A DNA stretch of 64,000 bases from Frigoribacterium faeni (lineage in GTDB: Bacteria; Actinomycetota; Actinomycetes; Actinomycetales; Microbacteriaceae). A program made the position numbers and the translations under genes. Shown piece after piece: positions 38,346 to 48,973 of this stretch; the stretch's first letter is position 1, and every line of letters begins with the position of its first letter. The stretch is from assembly GCF_011761235.1 (NCBI RefSeq), contig NZ_JAAOYW010000002.1, positions 496,001 through 560,000 on the forward strand, given 5' to 3'. A model generated the notes under the pieces. That model worked only from the letters and a program-made list of their open reading frames with translations. It was not told the origin of the DNA and ran no database searches.

Positions 38346-39125
38346 TTACGCCTCAGCTCCTGTGGTGGCGGGTGCCTTCTGCTCGCGGGGGGCGCGGTCG
38401 CTGCCCCCGCGACGTGCACCGTCACGGTCGTTGCGGCGCTCGGGGCGAGACGACTTCTGGTTCGCCTGCTCGCGCGCGAGCTCCTTGTTGGTGATGTCGC
38501 CCTTGTAGATCCAGACCTTGACACCGATGCGACCGAAGGTGGTCTTGGCCTCGTAGAAGCCGTAGTCGATGTTGGCGCGGAGGGTGTGCAGGGGCACGCG
38601 GCCCTCGCGGTAGAACTCCGAGCGGCTCATCTCGGCGCCGCCGAGGCGACCCGAGACCTGGATCCGGACGCCCTTGGCGCCGGCGCGCTGGGCGCCCTGG
38701 AGGCCCTTGCGCATCGCACGACGGAACGCCACGCGAGCAGCGAGCTGCTCGGCGATGCCCTGGGCGACGAGCTGTGCCTCGGCCTCGGGGTTCTTGACCT
38801 CGAGGATGTTCAGCTGGATCTGCTTGCCGGTGAGCTTCTCGAGGTCGCCGCGGATGCGCTCGGCCTCGGCGCCACGGCGACCGATCACGATGCCCGGGCG
38901 GGCCGTGTGGATGTCGACGCGGACGCGGTCACGGGTGCGCTCGATCTCGATCTTGGCCACGCCGGCGCGGTCGAGCGAGGTCTTGAGCAGCGTACGGACC
39001 TTGATGTCCTCGGCGACGTAGTCGCTGTAGCGCTGGCCGGCCTTCGTGCTGTCGGTGAACCACCGCGACACGTGGTCGGTCGTGATGCCCAGACGGAAGC
39101 CGTACGGGTTTACTTTCTGGCCCAT
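38346..39125 (-). CDS. rpsC: 30S ribosomal protein S3 with Arg-rich tail
   Basis: 259 residues; two KH-like domains at the mRNA entry channel: [55 protein letters not shown]. The last ~40 residues are a charged Arg/Ala/Thr tail. ATG 39125 overlaps the rplV stop. Confidence 0.98.
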   Translation of the reverse strand: MGQKVNPYGFRLGITTDHVSRWFTDSTKAGQRYSDYVAEDIKVRTLLKTSLDRAGVAKIEIERTRDRVRVDIHTARPGIVIGRRGAEAERIRGDLEKLTGKQIQLNILEVKNPEAEAQLVAQGIAEQLAARVAFRRAMRKGLQGAQRAGAKGVRIQVSGRLGGAEMSRSEFYREGRVPLHTLRANIDYGFYEAKTTFGRIGVKVWIYKGDITNKELAREQANQKSSRPERRNDRDGARRGGSDRAPREQKAPATTGAEA

Positions 39126-39517
39126 TACTTGCTCGCCTTCTTCGTAGCGTCGGCAGCCTCGACCTCATCCGGCGTCGCGAGGACGATCGTGATGTGGCTG
39201 GTGCGCTTCAGGATCTGGAAGGCACGGCCCTGGGCACGCGGCTGGAACCGCTTGAGGGTCGCGCCCTGGTCGACGAATGCACGGCTCACGTAGAGGTCCT
39301 GCTCGTCCAGGTAGCTGTTGTCCTTGTCCGCCTTGACGCGAGCGTTGGCCATGGCCGACGCGACGAGCTTGTAGACGGGCTCGCTCGCGCCCTGGGGCGC
39401 GAACTTCAGGATGGCCAGGGCCTCGAGGGCCTGCTTGCCGCGGATCAGGTTGACGACGCGGCGGGCCTTCATGGGGGTGACGCGGATGTGACGCACGCGT
39501 GCGATCGACTCCACCAT
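39125..39517 (-). CDS. rplV: 50S ribosomal protein L22
   Basis: 130 residues; its beta hairpin lines the exit tunnel: [54 protein letters not shown] 39517 with GGAG upstream; 24 bp after rpsS. Confidence 0.98.
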   Translation of the reverse strand: MVESIARVRHIRVTPMKARRVVNLIRGKQALEALAILKFAPQGASEPVYKLVASAMANARVKADKDNSYLDEQDLYVSRAFVDQGATLKRFQPRAQGRAFQILKRTSHITIVLATPDEVEAADATKKASK

Positions 39518-39541
39518 TTCTCTCCTCCTTACGTCGCCGCG

Positions 39542-39823
39542 TTAGCGGCGACGACCCTTCTTGTCGTCCTTCACGTGGCCGCGGAAGGTGCGGGTGGGCG
39601 CGAACTCGCCGAGCTTGTGGCCGATCATGCTCTCGGTCACGAACACGGGGATGTGCTTGCGCCCGTCGTGCACGGCGATGGTGTGTCCCAGCATGTTGGG
39701 GACGATCATCGATCGGCGCGACCAGGTCTTGATGACGTTCTTGGTGCTGGCCTCGTTCTGCGTGACGACCTTGCGAAGCAGGTGGTCATCGACGAAGGGG
39801 CCCTTCTTAAGACTGCGTGGCAT
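39542..39823 (-). CDS. rpsS: 30S ribosomal protein S19
   Basis: 93 residues, head protein beside S13: [61 protein letters not shown] 39823. Confidence 0.98.
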   Translation of the reverse strand: MPRSLKKGPFVDDHLLRKVVTQNEASTKNVIKTWSRRSMIVPNMLGHTIAVHDGRKHIPVFVTESMIGHKLGEFAPTRTFRGHVKDDKKGRRR

Positions 39824-39835
39824 CTTCTACAACTC

Positions 39836-40675
<840 letters not shown>

Positions 40676-40694
40676 TTTGTTTTCCCTCCGGGCC

Positions 40695-40994
40695 CTAGCC
40701 GACAGCCGTGAAGATGTCGATGGAGCCCGACTTGAGCGTCACGATGGCGCGCTTGGTGTCCTTGCGCTTGCCGGTGCCGAAGCGGGTGCGACGGGTCTTG
40801 CCGACGCGGTTCAACGTGTTGATGCTGTCGACCTTGACGTCGAAGATCTTCTCGATGGCGAGCTTGATCTCGGTCTTGTTCGACCGCGGGTCGACGATGA
40901 AGGTGTACTTGCCCTGGTCGATCAGGGAGTAGCTCTTCTCGGAGACGACGGGCGCGATGATGACGTCGCGGGGGTCCTTGCCGTAGCCGCTCAT
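40695..40994 (-). CDS. rplW: 50S ribosomal protein L23
   Basis: 99 residues, tunnel-exit docking site for trigger factor and [52 protein letters not shown] 40994 overlaps the rplD stop (ATGA). Confidence 0.98.
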   Translation of the reverse strand: MSGYGKDPRDVIIAPVVSEKSYSLIDQGKYTFIVDPRSNKTEIKLAIEKIFDVKVDSINTLNRVGKTRRTRFGTGKRKDTKRAIVTLKSGSIDIFTAVG

Positions 40995-41653
40995 GCGGTG
41001 GCCTCCTTCTTGCTCTTCGAGGCGACGAAGCCGTCGAAGGCGCTCTTCGTGAAGACGATGTCGTCGCTGACGAGGACGTCGTAGGCGTTGAGCTGGTCGA
41101 ACGTGATCACGTGGACCGTGGACACGTTGTTGACGCTCTTGCGGGTCAGCGCGTCGTCGCGGTCGATGACGACCAGGACGTGCTTGCTCGACGAGACCGT
41201 CGAGAGCAGCTCGAGCGCGACCTTGGTCGAGATCGTGTCGGCGACGAAGCCCTCGACGACGTGGACGCGGGCGCCGCGGGCACGGTCGGAGAGAGCACCG
41301 AGCAGGGCTGCGGCGATCATCTTCTTGGGGGTGCGCTGCGCGTAGTCACGCGGCTGCGGACCGTGGACGATGCCACCGCCGGTCATCTGGGGCGCACGGA
41401 TCGAGCCCTGACGGGCGCGGCCGGTGCCCTTCTGCTTGAAGGGCTTGCGGCCGGCGCCGGAGACCTCGCCGCGACGCTTGGTCTTGTGCGTGCCCTGACG
41501 GGCGGCGGCCTGCTGGGCGACGACGACCTGGTGGATGAGCGGCACGTTCGTGACGACGTCGAAGATCTCGGCGGGCAGGTCGACGGTGCCGGTCTTCGCG
41601 CCCTTGGCGTCGAGGACGTCCACCGAGGTGGCCGTTGCGTTGATGGTGGCCAT
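40991..41653 (-). CDS. rplD: 50S ribosomal protein L4
   Basis: 220 residues with the tunnel loop [46 protein letters not shown]-type sequence. In gammaproteobacteria L4 autoregulates the S10 operon; whether it does so here through the long rpsJ leader is unknown. ATG 41653, 3 bp after rplC. Confidence 0.97.
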   Translation of the reverse strand: MATINATATSVDVLDAKGAKTGTVDLPAEIFDVVTNVPLIHQVVVAQQAAARQGTHKTKRRGEVSGAGRKPFKQKGTGRARQGSIRAPQMTGGGIVHGPQPRDYAQRTPKKMIAAALLGALSDRARGARVHVVEGFVADTISTKVALELLSTVSSSKHVLVVIDRDDALTRKSVNNVSTVHVITFDQLNAYDVLVSDDIVFTKSAFDGFVASKSKKEATA

Positions 41654-41656
41654 GAG

Positions 41657-42313
41657 CTACTTCCCCTTCACGGCGGTGCGGACGAAGACGATGCGGCCGC
41701 GAGCACCGGGGACGGCGCCCTTGACGAGCAGCAGACCCTTCTCGGCGTCGACGGCGTGCACCGTGAGGTTGAGGATGGTGACGCGCTCGCCGCCCATGCG
41801 ACCGGCCATGCGCATGCCCTTGAAGACACGGCTGGGGGTCGACGAAGCACCGATCGAGCCGGGCTTGCGGTGGTTGCGGTGCGCACCGTGCGAGGCGCTG
41901 ACGCCCTTGAAGTTGTGGCGCTTCATGACGCCGGCGAAGCCCTTGCCCTTGGAGGTGCCGACGACGTCGACCTTCTGGCCGGCCTCGAAGGTGTCGACCG
42001 TGAGCTCCTGGCCGAGTGCGTACTCGGCGGCGTCGGCGGTGCGGACCTCGGTGAGGTGACGACGGGGCGTGACGCCCGCGGCGTCGAAGTGGCCCGTGGC
42101 GGGCTTGTTCGACTTGCGGGGGTCGATCTGGCCGGCCGCGACCTGGACGGCGGTGTAGCCGTCCTTCTCGAGCGAGCGGATCTGGGTCACGACGTTGGGA
42201 GCGATCTCCACGACGGTGACGGGGACGAGCTTGTTGTTCTCGTCCCAGACCTGGGTCATGCCGAGCTTCTTGCCCAGGAGGCCCTTGACGTTCTTGGTGC
42301 TGCTGATGGTCAT
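41657..42313 (-). CDS. rplC: 50S ribosomal protein L3
   Basis: 218 residues: [63 protein letters not shown]-type loop near the peptidyl-transferase centre. ATG 42313, 11 bp after rpsJ. Confidence 0.98.
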   Translation of the reverse strand: MTISSTKNVKGLLGKKLGMTQVWDENNKLVPVTVVEIAPNVVTQIRSLEKDGYTAVQVAAGQIDPRKSNKPATGHFDAAGVTPRRHLTEVRTADAAEYALGQELTVDTFEAGQKVDVVGTSKGKGFAGVMKRHNFKGVSASHGAHRNHRKPGSIGASSTPSRVFKGMRMAGRMGGERVTILNLTVHAVDAEKGLLLVKGAVPGARGRIVFVRTAVKGK

Positions 42314-42324
42314 GGTCGCCTCCC

Positions 42325-42633
42325 CTAGAGCTTGATCTCGATGTTGACGTCGGCCGGAAGGTCGAGGCGCATGAGCGAGTCGACCGCCTTGGGCGTCGGG
42401 TCGACGATGTCGATGAGGCGCTTGTGCGTGCGCTTCTCGAAGTGCTCGCGCGAGTCCTTGTACTTGTGGGGCGAACGGATCACGACGACCACGTTCTTCT
42501 CGGTCGGCAGCGGCACGGGGCCGACCACCGTGGCGCCCGCGCGGGTGACCGTGTCGACGATCTTGCGCGCGGAGGTGTCGATGACCTCGTGGTCGTACGA
42601 CTTCAGCCGGATGCGGATCTTCTGTCCCGCCAT
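42325..42633 (-). CDS. rpsJ: 30S ribosomal protein S10
   Basis: 102 residues: [49 protein letters not shown]. Also the NusE antitermination factor in other bacteria. ATG 42633. First gene of a minus-strand block reading to secY/adk/map, preceded by a ~340-nt leader. Confidence 0.98.
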   Translation of the reverse strand: MAGQKIRIRLKSYDHEVIDTSARKIVDTVTRAGATVVGPVPLPTEKNVVVVIRSPHKYKDSREHFEKRTHKRLIDIVDPTPKAVDSLMRLDLPADVNIEIKL

Positions 42634-42980
42634 GTGTGACTCTCTCTCGTTCGGACGTCGCGCACCTCGGGGGCCGCCTGACGCTGTTCGCTGGGCGAAC
42701 ATCTGGCTCTACACGATCTTGTGAGGACTGTCGCCCTCGCGTACCGCTGTTCTGGTGTCAAGCCATCTCGGGAACGATGCGGGCGGCCGCTCGACGGGTT
42801 CCGCGCGAGAGGACCTCGGGGAGGTCATCATCGCTTGCACCGTCGCGCAGAGCTCGGCCCTGGCGGTGTTCCTGTGTGAGATGTGTCCTGCTACCCGCGG
42901 CCCAGACGTCTCGCGTCTGTGCACTGCCTGGCAGTGATCCGGCGCCCGCACGTGGCGAGCTCGGAATGTTGAACTAGACG
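42634..42980 (-). promoter_or_regulatory. Long structured 5' leader of the S10 operon
   Basis: About 340 nt of non-coding DNA between the likely promoter and rpsJ. It holds CAGACG/CGTCTG (42903-42908 / 42914-42919) and CACTGC/GCAGTG (42922-42927 / 42931-42936) hairpins side by side soon after the start. No frame has coding character. The length and structure suggest leader-based control. Confidence 0.5.
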
Positions 42981-43009
42981 ATTTTGCCACACCCGAGCAC
43001 ATGCTGCAA
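42981..43009 (-). promoter_or_regulatory. Candidate S10 operon promoter
   Basis: Minus strand TTGCAG (43004-43009), 17 bp, CAAAAT (42981-42986). It lies in an AT-richer island between the DarT-like gene and the leader. Confidence 0.65.
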
Positions 43010-43072
43010 CCCGGGCGTGTCGCGGACCTCGCCGCGGCCTCACGGGGCTGCGGCGAGCGTCTCGCGGGCGGG

Positions 43073-43903
43073 TCAGGCCGTCTCGGCGGGGCGGAACCAC
43101 GGCGGGTAGACGGCCACCCGCGGCGCGGCGCCGCCGAACTCGACGAGCAGCTGCTTGACCCGGTCGCGCATCTTGTCGTGGGGCACCCCGATCAGGGTGA
43201 CGGCGTCGAGCGGCACGGCTCGCGGCACCAGGACCTCGGGCTCGAGCAGGTCGGGGTCGGCGAGCGAGAAGCGGCGCACCATCGAGGACGCGTCGTCGAG
43301 GCCGGCGCCCGAGCGGACGCCCTGGACGGCCGCGTCGCGCTCGGTCACGACGAAGTCGTCGCCGAGGGCCGTCACGGGGACCACGAGCATGACGAAGTCG
43401 GTGGCCTTCGCGGTGCGGGCGGCATCAGACCACTCGTAGCCCTCGGCGCCGGAGCGCAGGACGTCCCACGCGGAGGCGTGCGGGGACAGCGAGAAGGGCA
43501 CGTGCGCGGCGACGGGAGCGCCGGAGGCGGTGCTGACGGAGGCGCGGAGGGCCCGCGTCGCCTCCGAGCTCACGTCGAGGACGGGGGCGGCGTCGGCCGA
43601 GGGGACGAGCTCGCCGGCCGCGAACACGGCGGGGAGGTTGCTGACGTGCGTCCAGTGGTAGACCCGCTGGGCGGCGAAGGCGGGCGCGACGCGCGCGGCC
43701 GACTGGGCGGCCACCGCCACGGCGGCGGAGTCACGGGCCAGGGCCGGCGTGCTGCGCAGCGACTCGGGCTTGCGCGAGGGGGCGCGGCGCTTCGTGACCA
43801 GGGTCCGGGCCTGCCCGTCGGCGTCGAGCAGGGGCTCCCGCTTGCGGGGGGCGCAGATGTCGCACAGCTCTCGCTCGAAACCGTGGATGCACTCGTCAGT
43901 CAC
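43073..43903 (-). CDS. DarT-like (DUF4433) ADP-ribosyltransferase with N-terminal zinc-knuckle-like motif
   Basis: 276 residues. Residues 81-270 follow the DarT fold: VYHWTHVSNLPAVFAAGEL (H83, N89) matches the DarT IYHITHIDNL motif, then HVPFSLSPHASAWDVL matches VPFYFCPRSPMLYAI, VVTERDAAVQG matches FTDR, and E223 in PEVLV aligns with the catalytic Glu. DarT enzymes ADP-ribosylate thymidine in single-stranded DNA using NAD+ and are toxins paired with the DarG macrodomain. Here C5, H7, C14 and C17 form a CxH-x6-CxxC knuckle and an Ala/Arg linker joins it to the fold; no DarG is adjacent. GTG start at 43903 with GAGAGGA upstream. The DarT assignment is by motif order, so activity is inference. 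Confidence 0.72.
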   Translation of the reverse strand: MTDECIHGFERELCDICAPRKREPLLDADGQARTLVTKRRAPSRKPESLRSTPALARDSAAVAVAAQSAARVAPAFAAQRVYHWTHVSNLPAVFAAGELVPSADAAPVLDVSSEATRALRASVSTASGAPVAAHVPFSLSPHASAWDVLRSGAEGYEWSDAARTAKATDFVMLVVPVTALGDDFVVTERDAAVQGVRSGAGLDDASSMVRRFSLADPDLLEPEVLVPRAVPLDAVTLIGVPHDKMRDRVKQLLVEFGGAAPRVAVYPPWFRPAETA

Positions 43904-43999
43904 TGCAGTTGGTCCTCTCGGGCGCCCGACTCGATCGGACGCAACCCTCTACGGTACGTCATGGGGCTGCCCGGTCGCGACCGCCTGCAGGCCGTCGGG

Positions 44000-44011
44000 G
44001 CGCCTCCTCGG
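44000..44011. repeat. Dispersed motif, inverted orientation
   Basis: GCGCCTCCTCGG, 8 bp past the topoisomerase stop (44020), but in the orientation opposite to the copy at 6447-6463 relative to its gene. Confidence 0.6.
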
Positions 44012-44019
44012 CTCTGGCC

Positions 44020-44994
44020 TCAGCGGAAGAGCAGCGACCGGACCTCGCTCTCGGCCGAGCCGAGGCGGGCGGGATCGATCGTGTCGCCGTGCAGGTAGGC
44101 GTCGACCAGCCGCGGGTCGACGTACGAGGACCGGGCCACGGAGGGGGTGTTGCCCAGCACGTCGGAGGCGTCCCGCATGGCCTGCGCCACGGCGGCCTTG
44201 CGCCTGCCGACGGTGGGCTGCGGCCCCGTCCGGGCCAGGCTGACCGCGGCGGCGACGGTGCCGTGCAGGGTCCGGAAGTCCTTGGCGGTGAAGTCGTCGC
44301 CGGCGCGCTCCTTGACGTACTCGTTGATCTCGGAGGCGTGCAGCGGGCGCCAGGGCGACCCGGCCTCGGGGCGCCAGGCGAGCAGGCGGGACCGGCCGCC
44401 GCGCTGCTTGAGCCCGCGCACGACGCCGGCCAGGTCGGGGTCGCGGATCTCGGAGTCCCAGTCCTGGCCGCTCTTGCCCGGGAACGCCAGGGCGACGACG
44501 TCGCCCGACACCCGCGCGTGGGCACAGAGCAGGGTGGAGAGCCCGTGGCTGCCGTGCTGCTCGGCGTACCGCTCGGAGCCGACCCGCAGCGACCCGGTGT
44601 CGAGCATGCGGAACGCCGCCGCGAGGGCACGGTCGCGGACGGGCTCGTCGAGCCGCAGGTCGCGGGTGACGAGACGCCGGGCGACGGGCAGCGACTCCGC
44701 GAGGGCGAGCGACCGGTCGAACTTGACCCGGGCCTTCTGCTCGCGCCAGGTCGGGTGGTAGACGTACTGCCGCCGGCCGGCGCCGTCGACGCCCGTCGCC
44801 TGGATGTGGCCGTTGGCGTACGGAGCGATCCACACGTCCGTCCACGCGGGCGGGATGCCGAGGTGCTCGCACCGCTCACGCAGCTCCGGGTCGGTCACCG
44901 TCGCCCCGTCGGCGTCGCGGTAGGTGAAGCCCGAGCCGCTGCGGACACGGGTGATCCCGGGTCCGTTCGAGTTGGTCCTGCGGAGGCGCGGCAT
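44020..44994 (-). CDS. Type IB DNA topoisomerase
   Basis: 324 residues, poxvirus-like bacterial TopIB: relaxes supercoils by a 3'-phosphotyrosyl intermediate. N-terminal GITRVRSGSGFTYRD and PPAWTDVWIAPYANGHIQATGVD, then core RVGSERY, SEINEYVKERAGDDFTAKDFRTLHG (catalytic Lys/Arg region) and SSYVDPRLVDAYL with the nucleophile Tyr291. ATG 44994 is chosen as the first ATG at the family start. Placed between the DarT-like and MT0933-like genes, all on the minus strand. Confidence 0.93.
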   Translation of the reverse strand: MPRLRRTNSNGPGITRVRSGSGFTYRDADGATVTDPELRERCEHLGIPPAWTDVWIAPYANGHIQATGVDGAGRRQYVYHPTWREQKARVKFDRSLALAESLPVARRLVTRDLRLDEPVRDRALAAAFRMLDTGSLRVGSERYAEQHGSHGLSTLLCAHARVSGDVVALAFPGKSGQDWDSEIRDPDLAGVVRGLKQRGGRSRLLAWRPEAGSPWRPLHASEINEYVKERAGDDFTAKDFRTLHGTVAAAVSLARTGPQPTVGRRKAAVAQAMRDASDVLGNTPSVARSSYVDPRLVDAYLHGDTIDPARLGSAESEVRSLLFR

Positions 44995-45044
44995 CCGTCG
45001 ATCGAACCACCGGCGGCCGGGGGCGCGGTCGGCCGGGGTACAGG

Positions 45045-45078
45045 CGACGCCCCGCGCCGCTCGGGGCACGGGGCGTCG
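45045..45078 (-). terminator. Terminator after the MT0933-like gene
   Basis: CGACGCCCCG (45045-45054) pairs with CGGGGCGTCG (45069-45078), 10-bp perfect stem, 14-nt loop, 12 bp past the stop. Confidence 0.8.
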
Positions 45079-45090
45079 GGGACTCGAGGA

Positions 45091-45303
45091 CTACTGGTTG
45101 CCGATCTTCTTGTCCGCCTGCTCCTTGGCGTTCGCGATCGCCTCGCTGTGCTTGCCGCCCGTGGCCTTGTCGGCCGCCTTGGCCACGGCGTCGAGGATGT
45201 TGTCGCTGACGCCCTCGGCCTTCTCGCTCTTCAGGGCGTCCTGGACCTTGCCGTCCTTCAGGAACTCCTGGGCCTTCTTGCTGATGTCGTCGAAGCCTGC
45301 CAT
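45091..45303 (-). CDS. MT0933-like antitoxin family small protein
   Basis: 70 residues, Lys/Ala/Asp-rich helical: FDDISKKAQEFLKDGKVQDAL and AVAKAADKATGGKHSEAIANAKEQADKKIG match the MT0933/Rv0909 antitoxin family (PF14013), whose partner in Mycobacterium is an SRPBCC-type protein. No such partner is adjacent, so the toxin-antitoxin role is uncertain; a stress-related small protein is the alternative. ATG 45303 with a strong GGAGGAGG site. Confidence 0.78.
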   Translation of the reverse strand: MAGFDDISKKAQEFLKDGKVQDALKSEKAEGVSDNILDAVAKAADKATGGKHSEAIANAKEQADKKIGNQ

Positions 45304-45387
45304 GGTGCACCTCCTCCGAGCCGGCGTCTCCGGTCTCGCGACGAGTCTGCCCCGATCCGCCGCGGCCCGCACCCCCGGACATGCCGA

Positions 45388-45419
45388 AAGGGGCCGAGCT
45401 CTCGCGAGCTCGACCCCTT
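45388..45419 (-). terminator. tuf terminator
   Basis: AAGGGGCCGAGCTC (45388-45401) pairs with GAGCTCGACCCCTT (45406-45419) over 14 bp with one C-A mismatch and a TCGC tetraloop, 36 bp past the tuf stop. Confidence 0.88.
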
Positions 45420-45454
45420 CGGGTGATCAGCAGATCAGATCGGTGAGGACCTGA

Positions 45455-46648
45455 CTACTTGACGATCTTGACGACCGTGCCGGCGCCGACCGTGCGGCCA
45501 CCCTCGCGGATGGCGAAGCGCAGGCCCTCTTCCATGGCGATGGGCTGGATCAGCTGGACGGTGATCTCAGTCGTGTCGCCGGGCATGACCATCTCGGTGC
45601 CCTCGGGCAGCGTGATGACACCCGTGACGTCGGTGGTGCGGAAGTAGAACTGCGGACGGTAGTTCGCGTAGAACGGGTTGTGACGGCCGCCCTCGTCCTT
45701 CGAGAGGATGTAGACGTTCGCCTCGAACTCGGTGTGGGGCGTGATCGAGCCGGGCTTGACCACGACCTGGCCGCGCTCGACGTCCTCGCGCTTGGTGCCG
45801 CGGAGGAGGAGGCCGACGTTCTCACCGGCGCGCGCGTCGTCGAGGGTCTTGCGGAACATCTCGATGGCGGTGACGGTCGTCTTGGACGACTTCTCCTTGA
45901 TGCCGACGATCTCGACCTCGTCGTTCGGCTTCAGGATGCCGCGCTCGACACGACCGGTGATGACGGTTCCACGACCGGTGATCGTGAAGACGTCCTCGAC
46001 GGGCATGAGGAAGGGCTGGTCCGTGGCGCGGACGGGCTCGGGGACGTTCTCGTCGACCTGGTCCATCAGGTCGGCGACCGTGGCGGCCCACTTCTCGTCG
46101 CCCTCGAGGGCCTTGAGAGCGGAGACCTGCACGACGGGGGCGTTGTCGCCGTCGAAGTCCTGGCTGGAGAGGAGCTCGCGCACCTCGATCTCGACGAGCT
46201 CGAGGATCTCCTCGTCGTCGACCATGTCGGACTTGTTCAGGGCCACGACGATGTAGGGCACGCCGACCTGGCGGGCGAGCAGGACGTGCTCACGCGTCTG
46301 GGGCATCGGGCCGTCGGTGGCGGCGACCACGAGGATCGCGCCGTCCATCTGAGCCGCGCCGGTGATCATGTTCTTGATGTAGTCGGCGTGACCGGGAGCG
46401 TCGACGTGAGCATAGTGACGCTTCTCCGTCTGGTACTCGACGTGCGAGATGTTGATCGTGATGCCGCGCTGCTTCTCTTCGGGCGCGTTGTCGATCTGGT
46501 CGAAGGCCGACGCCTCGTTGAGGTTCGGGTACTTGTCGTGCAGGACCTTGGTGATCGCCGCGGTGAGCGTGGTCTTGCCGTGGTCGACGTGACCGATGGT
46601 TCCGATGTTGACGTGCGGCTTGGTCCGCTCGAACTTGGCCTTAGCCAC
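45455..46648 (-). CDS. tuf: Elongation factor Tu
   Basis: 397-residue GTPase delivering aminoacyl-tRNA. G1 GHVDHGKT, G3 DAPGH, G4 NKSD, then domains 2 and 3 ending [23 protein letters not shown] start at 46648 with GAGGAGG upstream. 126 bp after fusA; separated from rpsJ by the accessory genes at 43.1-45.3 kb. Confidence 0.98.
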   Translation of the reverse strand: MAKAKFERTKPHVNIGTIGHVDHGKTTLTAAITKVLHDKYPNLNEASAFDQIDNAPEEKQRGITINISHVEYQTEKRHYAHVDAPGHADYIKNMITGAAQMDGAILVVAATDGPMPQTREHVLLARQVGVPYIVVALNKSDMVDDEEILELVEIEVRELLSSQDFDGDNAPVVQVSALKALEGDEKWAATVADLMDQVDENVPEPVRATDQPFLMPVEDVFTITGRGTVITGRVERGILKPNDEVEIVGIKEKSSKTTVTAIEMFRKTLDDARAGENVGLLLRGTKREDVERGQVVVKPGSITPHTEFEANVYILSKDEGGRHNPFYANYRPQFYFRTTDVTGVITLPEGTEMVMPGDTTEITVQLIQPIAMEEGLRFAIREGGRTVGAGTVVKIVK

Positions 46649-46687
46649 TGTGGGTCCTCCTCAGGACTCGGTTGCAGCGGGGCCGGG

Positions 46688-46708
46688 GGCCGGGTCGATG
46701 ACCCGGCC
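46688..46708 (-). other. Hairpin in the fusA-tuf gap
   Basis: GGCCGGGTC (46688-46696) pairs with GACCCGGCC (46700-46708) around GAT: 9-bp perfect stem 40 bp before the tuf start. Probable attenuator or processing site. Confidence 0.6.
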
Positions 46709-46774
46709 TACCGGACGCTGCGGATTGGTGTGTGTACATGTTACGCGGTCGAGGAACGGCCGCGAGATTCGGGA

Positions 46775-48889
46775 CTATTCGCCCTTGTTCTTCTGGATGA
46801 TCTCCTCGGCGACGGCCGAGGGGACTTCCTGGTACGACTCGAACGTCATCGAGTAGACGGCACGACCCGAGGTCTTCGACCGCAGGTCACCGACGTATCC
46901 GAACATCTCCGACAGCGGCACGCTGGCCCGAACGACCTTCACACCACTGGCGTCTTCCATCGACGAGATCTGCCCGCGTCGCGAGCTCAGGTCGCCGATG
47001 ACGTCGCCCATGTACTCCTCGGGCGTACGCACCTCGACCGCCATGAGCGGCTCGAGGAGAACGGGCTGGGCCTTGCGAGCCGCCTCTTTGTAGGCGATCG
47101 ACCCAGCGATCTTGAAGGCCATCTCCGACGAGTCGACGTCGTGCGCCGCACCGTCGAGGAGCAGGGCCCGGACGCCCACGGTCGGGTAGCCCGCGAGGAC
47201 TCCGACCTGCATGGCGTCCTGGATGCCGGCGTCGACCGAGGGGATGTACTCCCGCGGGACGCGGCCGCCAGTGACCTTGTTGACGAACTCGTAGGTCGAC
47301 TCGGCCGTGACCTCGAAGGGCTCCAGCGCGATCTGGACCTTGGCGAACTGGCCCGACCCACCGGTCTGCTTCTTGTGGGTGTAGTCGTAGCGCTCGATGC
47401 CCTTCTTGAGCGTCTCGCGGTACGCCACCTGGGGCTTGCCGACGTTGGCCTCGACGTTGAACTCGCGCTTCATGCGGTCGACGAGGATGTCGAGGTGCAG
47501 CTCGCCCATGCCCTTGATGACCGTCTGGCCGGTCTCGGCGTTGAGCTCGACGCGGAACGTCGGGTCCTCTTCGGCGAGCTTCTGGATGGCCAGCGAGAGC
47601 TTCTCCTGGTCGGCCTTGGTCTTCGGCTCGATGGCGACCTCGATGACGGGCTCGGGGAACGTCATCGACTCGAGGACGATCTGGTCGGCCGGGTCGCAGA
47701 GGGTGTCGCCCGTGGTCGTGAACTTCAGGCCGATGACGGCGTAGATGTGACCGGCGGTGACGCTGTCGACCGGGTTCTCCTTGTTGGAGTGCATCTGGAA
47801 GATCTTGCCGATGCGCTCCTTCTTGTCCTTGGTCGAGTTGATGACCTGGGCACCCGACTCGATGGAGCCGGAGTACACGCGGACGTAGGTGAGGCGACCG
47901 AAGAAGGGGTGCACCGCGACCTTGAAGGCGAGGGCCGAGAACGGCTCGCTCGACTCGGGCTTGCGGACGATGACCTTCTCGGCGTCGCGCACGTCGTGGC
48001 CCTCCATGGGGGGCACGTCGAGGGGCGAGGGGAGGTAGTCGATGACCGCGTCGAGCATCGGCTGCACGCCGCGGTTCTTGAAGGCCGAGCCGCAGAAGAT
48101 CGGGTACAGCTCGCTGTTGACCGTCATCTTGCGGACGGCGCCCTTGATCTCGGCGATCGTCAGCTCTTCGCCGCCGAAGTACTTCTCGAGCAGCACGTCG
48201 TCGGACTCGGCGACCGTCTCGAGGAGCTTGGCGCGGTACTCCGCCGCCTTCTCCTTGAGGTCGTCCGGGATCTCCTCGATCTCGTACTTCGCGCCCAGCT
48301 CGACGTCTCCCTTGGAGTCGCCGCGCCAGGTCAGCGCGCGCATCTCGACCAGGTCGACGACGCCCTCGAACGAGGACTCCGCGCCGATCGGGAGCTGCAT
48401 GACCAGCGGCTTGGCGCCGAGGCGGTTGATGATCGTGTCGACCGTGAAGTAGAAGTCGGCGCCGAGCTTGTCCATCTTGTTGACGAAGCAGATGCGGGGC
48501 ACGTCGTACTTGTCGGCCTGACGCCAGACGGTCTCGGACTGGGGCTCGACGCCCTCCTTGCCGTCGAAGACGGCGACCGCGCCGTCGAGCACGCGGAGCG
48601 AGCGCTCGACCTCGACCGTGAAGTCGACGTGGCCGGGGGTGTCGATGATGTTGATCTGGTTCTTGTTCCAGAAGCAGGTCGTCGCGGCCGACGTGATCGT
48701 GATGCCGCGCTCCTGCTCCTGCGCCATCCAGTCCATCGTGGCCGCACCGTCGTGGACCTCACCGATCTTGTGGGTGATGCCCGTGTAGTACAGGATGCGC
48801 TCGGTGGTCGTCGTCTTGCCAGCATCGATGTGCGCCATGATGCCGATGTTGCGGACCTTGTTCAGGTCGGTGAGCACGTCCTGTGCCAC
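46775..48889 (-). CDS. fusA: Elongation factor G
   Basis: 704-residue translocase GTPase. [51 protein letters not shown], domain [17 protein letters not shown] and domain V. GTG start at 48889 with GGAGGAACCT upstream. Confidence 0.98.
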   Translation of the reverse strand: MAQDVLTDLNKVRNIGIMAHIDAGKTTTTERILYYTGITHKIGEVHDGAATMDWMAQEQERGITITSAATTCFWNKNQINIIDTPGHVDFTVEVERSLRVLDGAVAVFDGKEGVEPQSETVWRQADKYDVPRICFVNKMDKLGADFYFTVDTIINRLGAKPLVMQLPIGAESSFEGVVDLVEMRALTWRGDSKGDVELGAKYEIEEIPDDLKEKAAEYRAKLLETVAESDDVLLEKYFGGEELTIAEIKGAVRKMTVNSELYPIFCGSAFKNRGVQPMLDAVIDYLPSPLDVPPMEGHDVRDAEKVIVRKPESSEPFSALAFKVAVHPFFGRLTYVRVYSGSIESGAQVINSTKDKKERIGKIFQMHSNKENPVDSVTAGHIYAVIGLKFTTTGDTLCDPADQIVLESMTFPEPVIEVAIEPKTKADQEKLSLAIQKLAEEDPTFRVELNAETGQTVIKGMGELHLDILVDRMKREFNVEANVGKPQVAYRETLKKGIERYDYTHKKQTGGSGQFAKVQIALEPFEVTAESTYEFVNKVTGGRVPREYIPSVDAGIQDAMQVGVLAGYPTVGVRALLLDGAAHDVDSSEMAFKIAGSIAYKEAARKAQPVLLEPLMAVEVRTPEEYMGDVIGDLSSRRGQISSMEDASGVKVVRASVPLSEMFGYVGDLRSKTSGRAVYSMTFESYQEVPSAVAEEIIQKNKGE

Positions 48890-48929
48890 AGGTTCCTCCG
48901 AAGGGGTAGGTGGGGAAAGCGGGAGCCGA

Positions 48930-48966
48930 GGAGGCGCGGTGCACGTCGTGCGCACACCGCGCCTCC
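48930..48966 (-). other. Hairpin in the rpsG-fusA gap built on the dispersed motif
   Basis: GGAGGCGCGGTG (48930-48941) pairs perfectly with CACCGCGCCTCC (48955-48966), 12 bp, with CAC/GTG pairing continuing inside. The left arm is part of a dispersed-motif copy (48926-48940). It starts 7 bp after the rpsG stop. Confidence 0.72.
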
Positions 48967-48973
48967 GCAGCTG

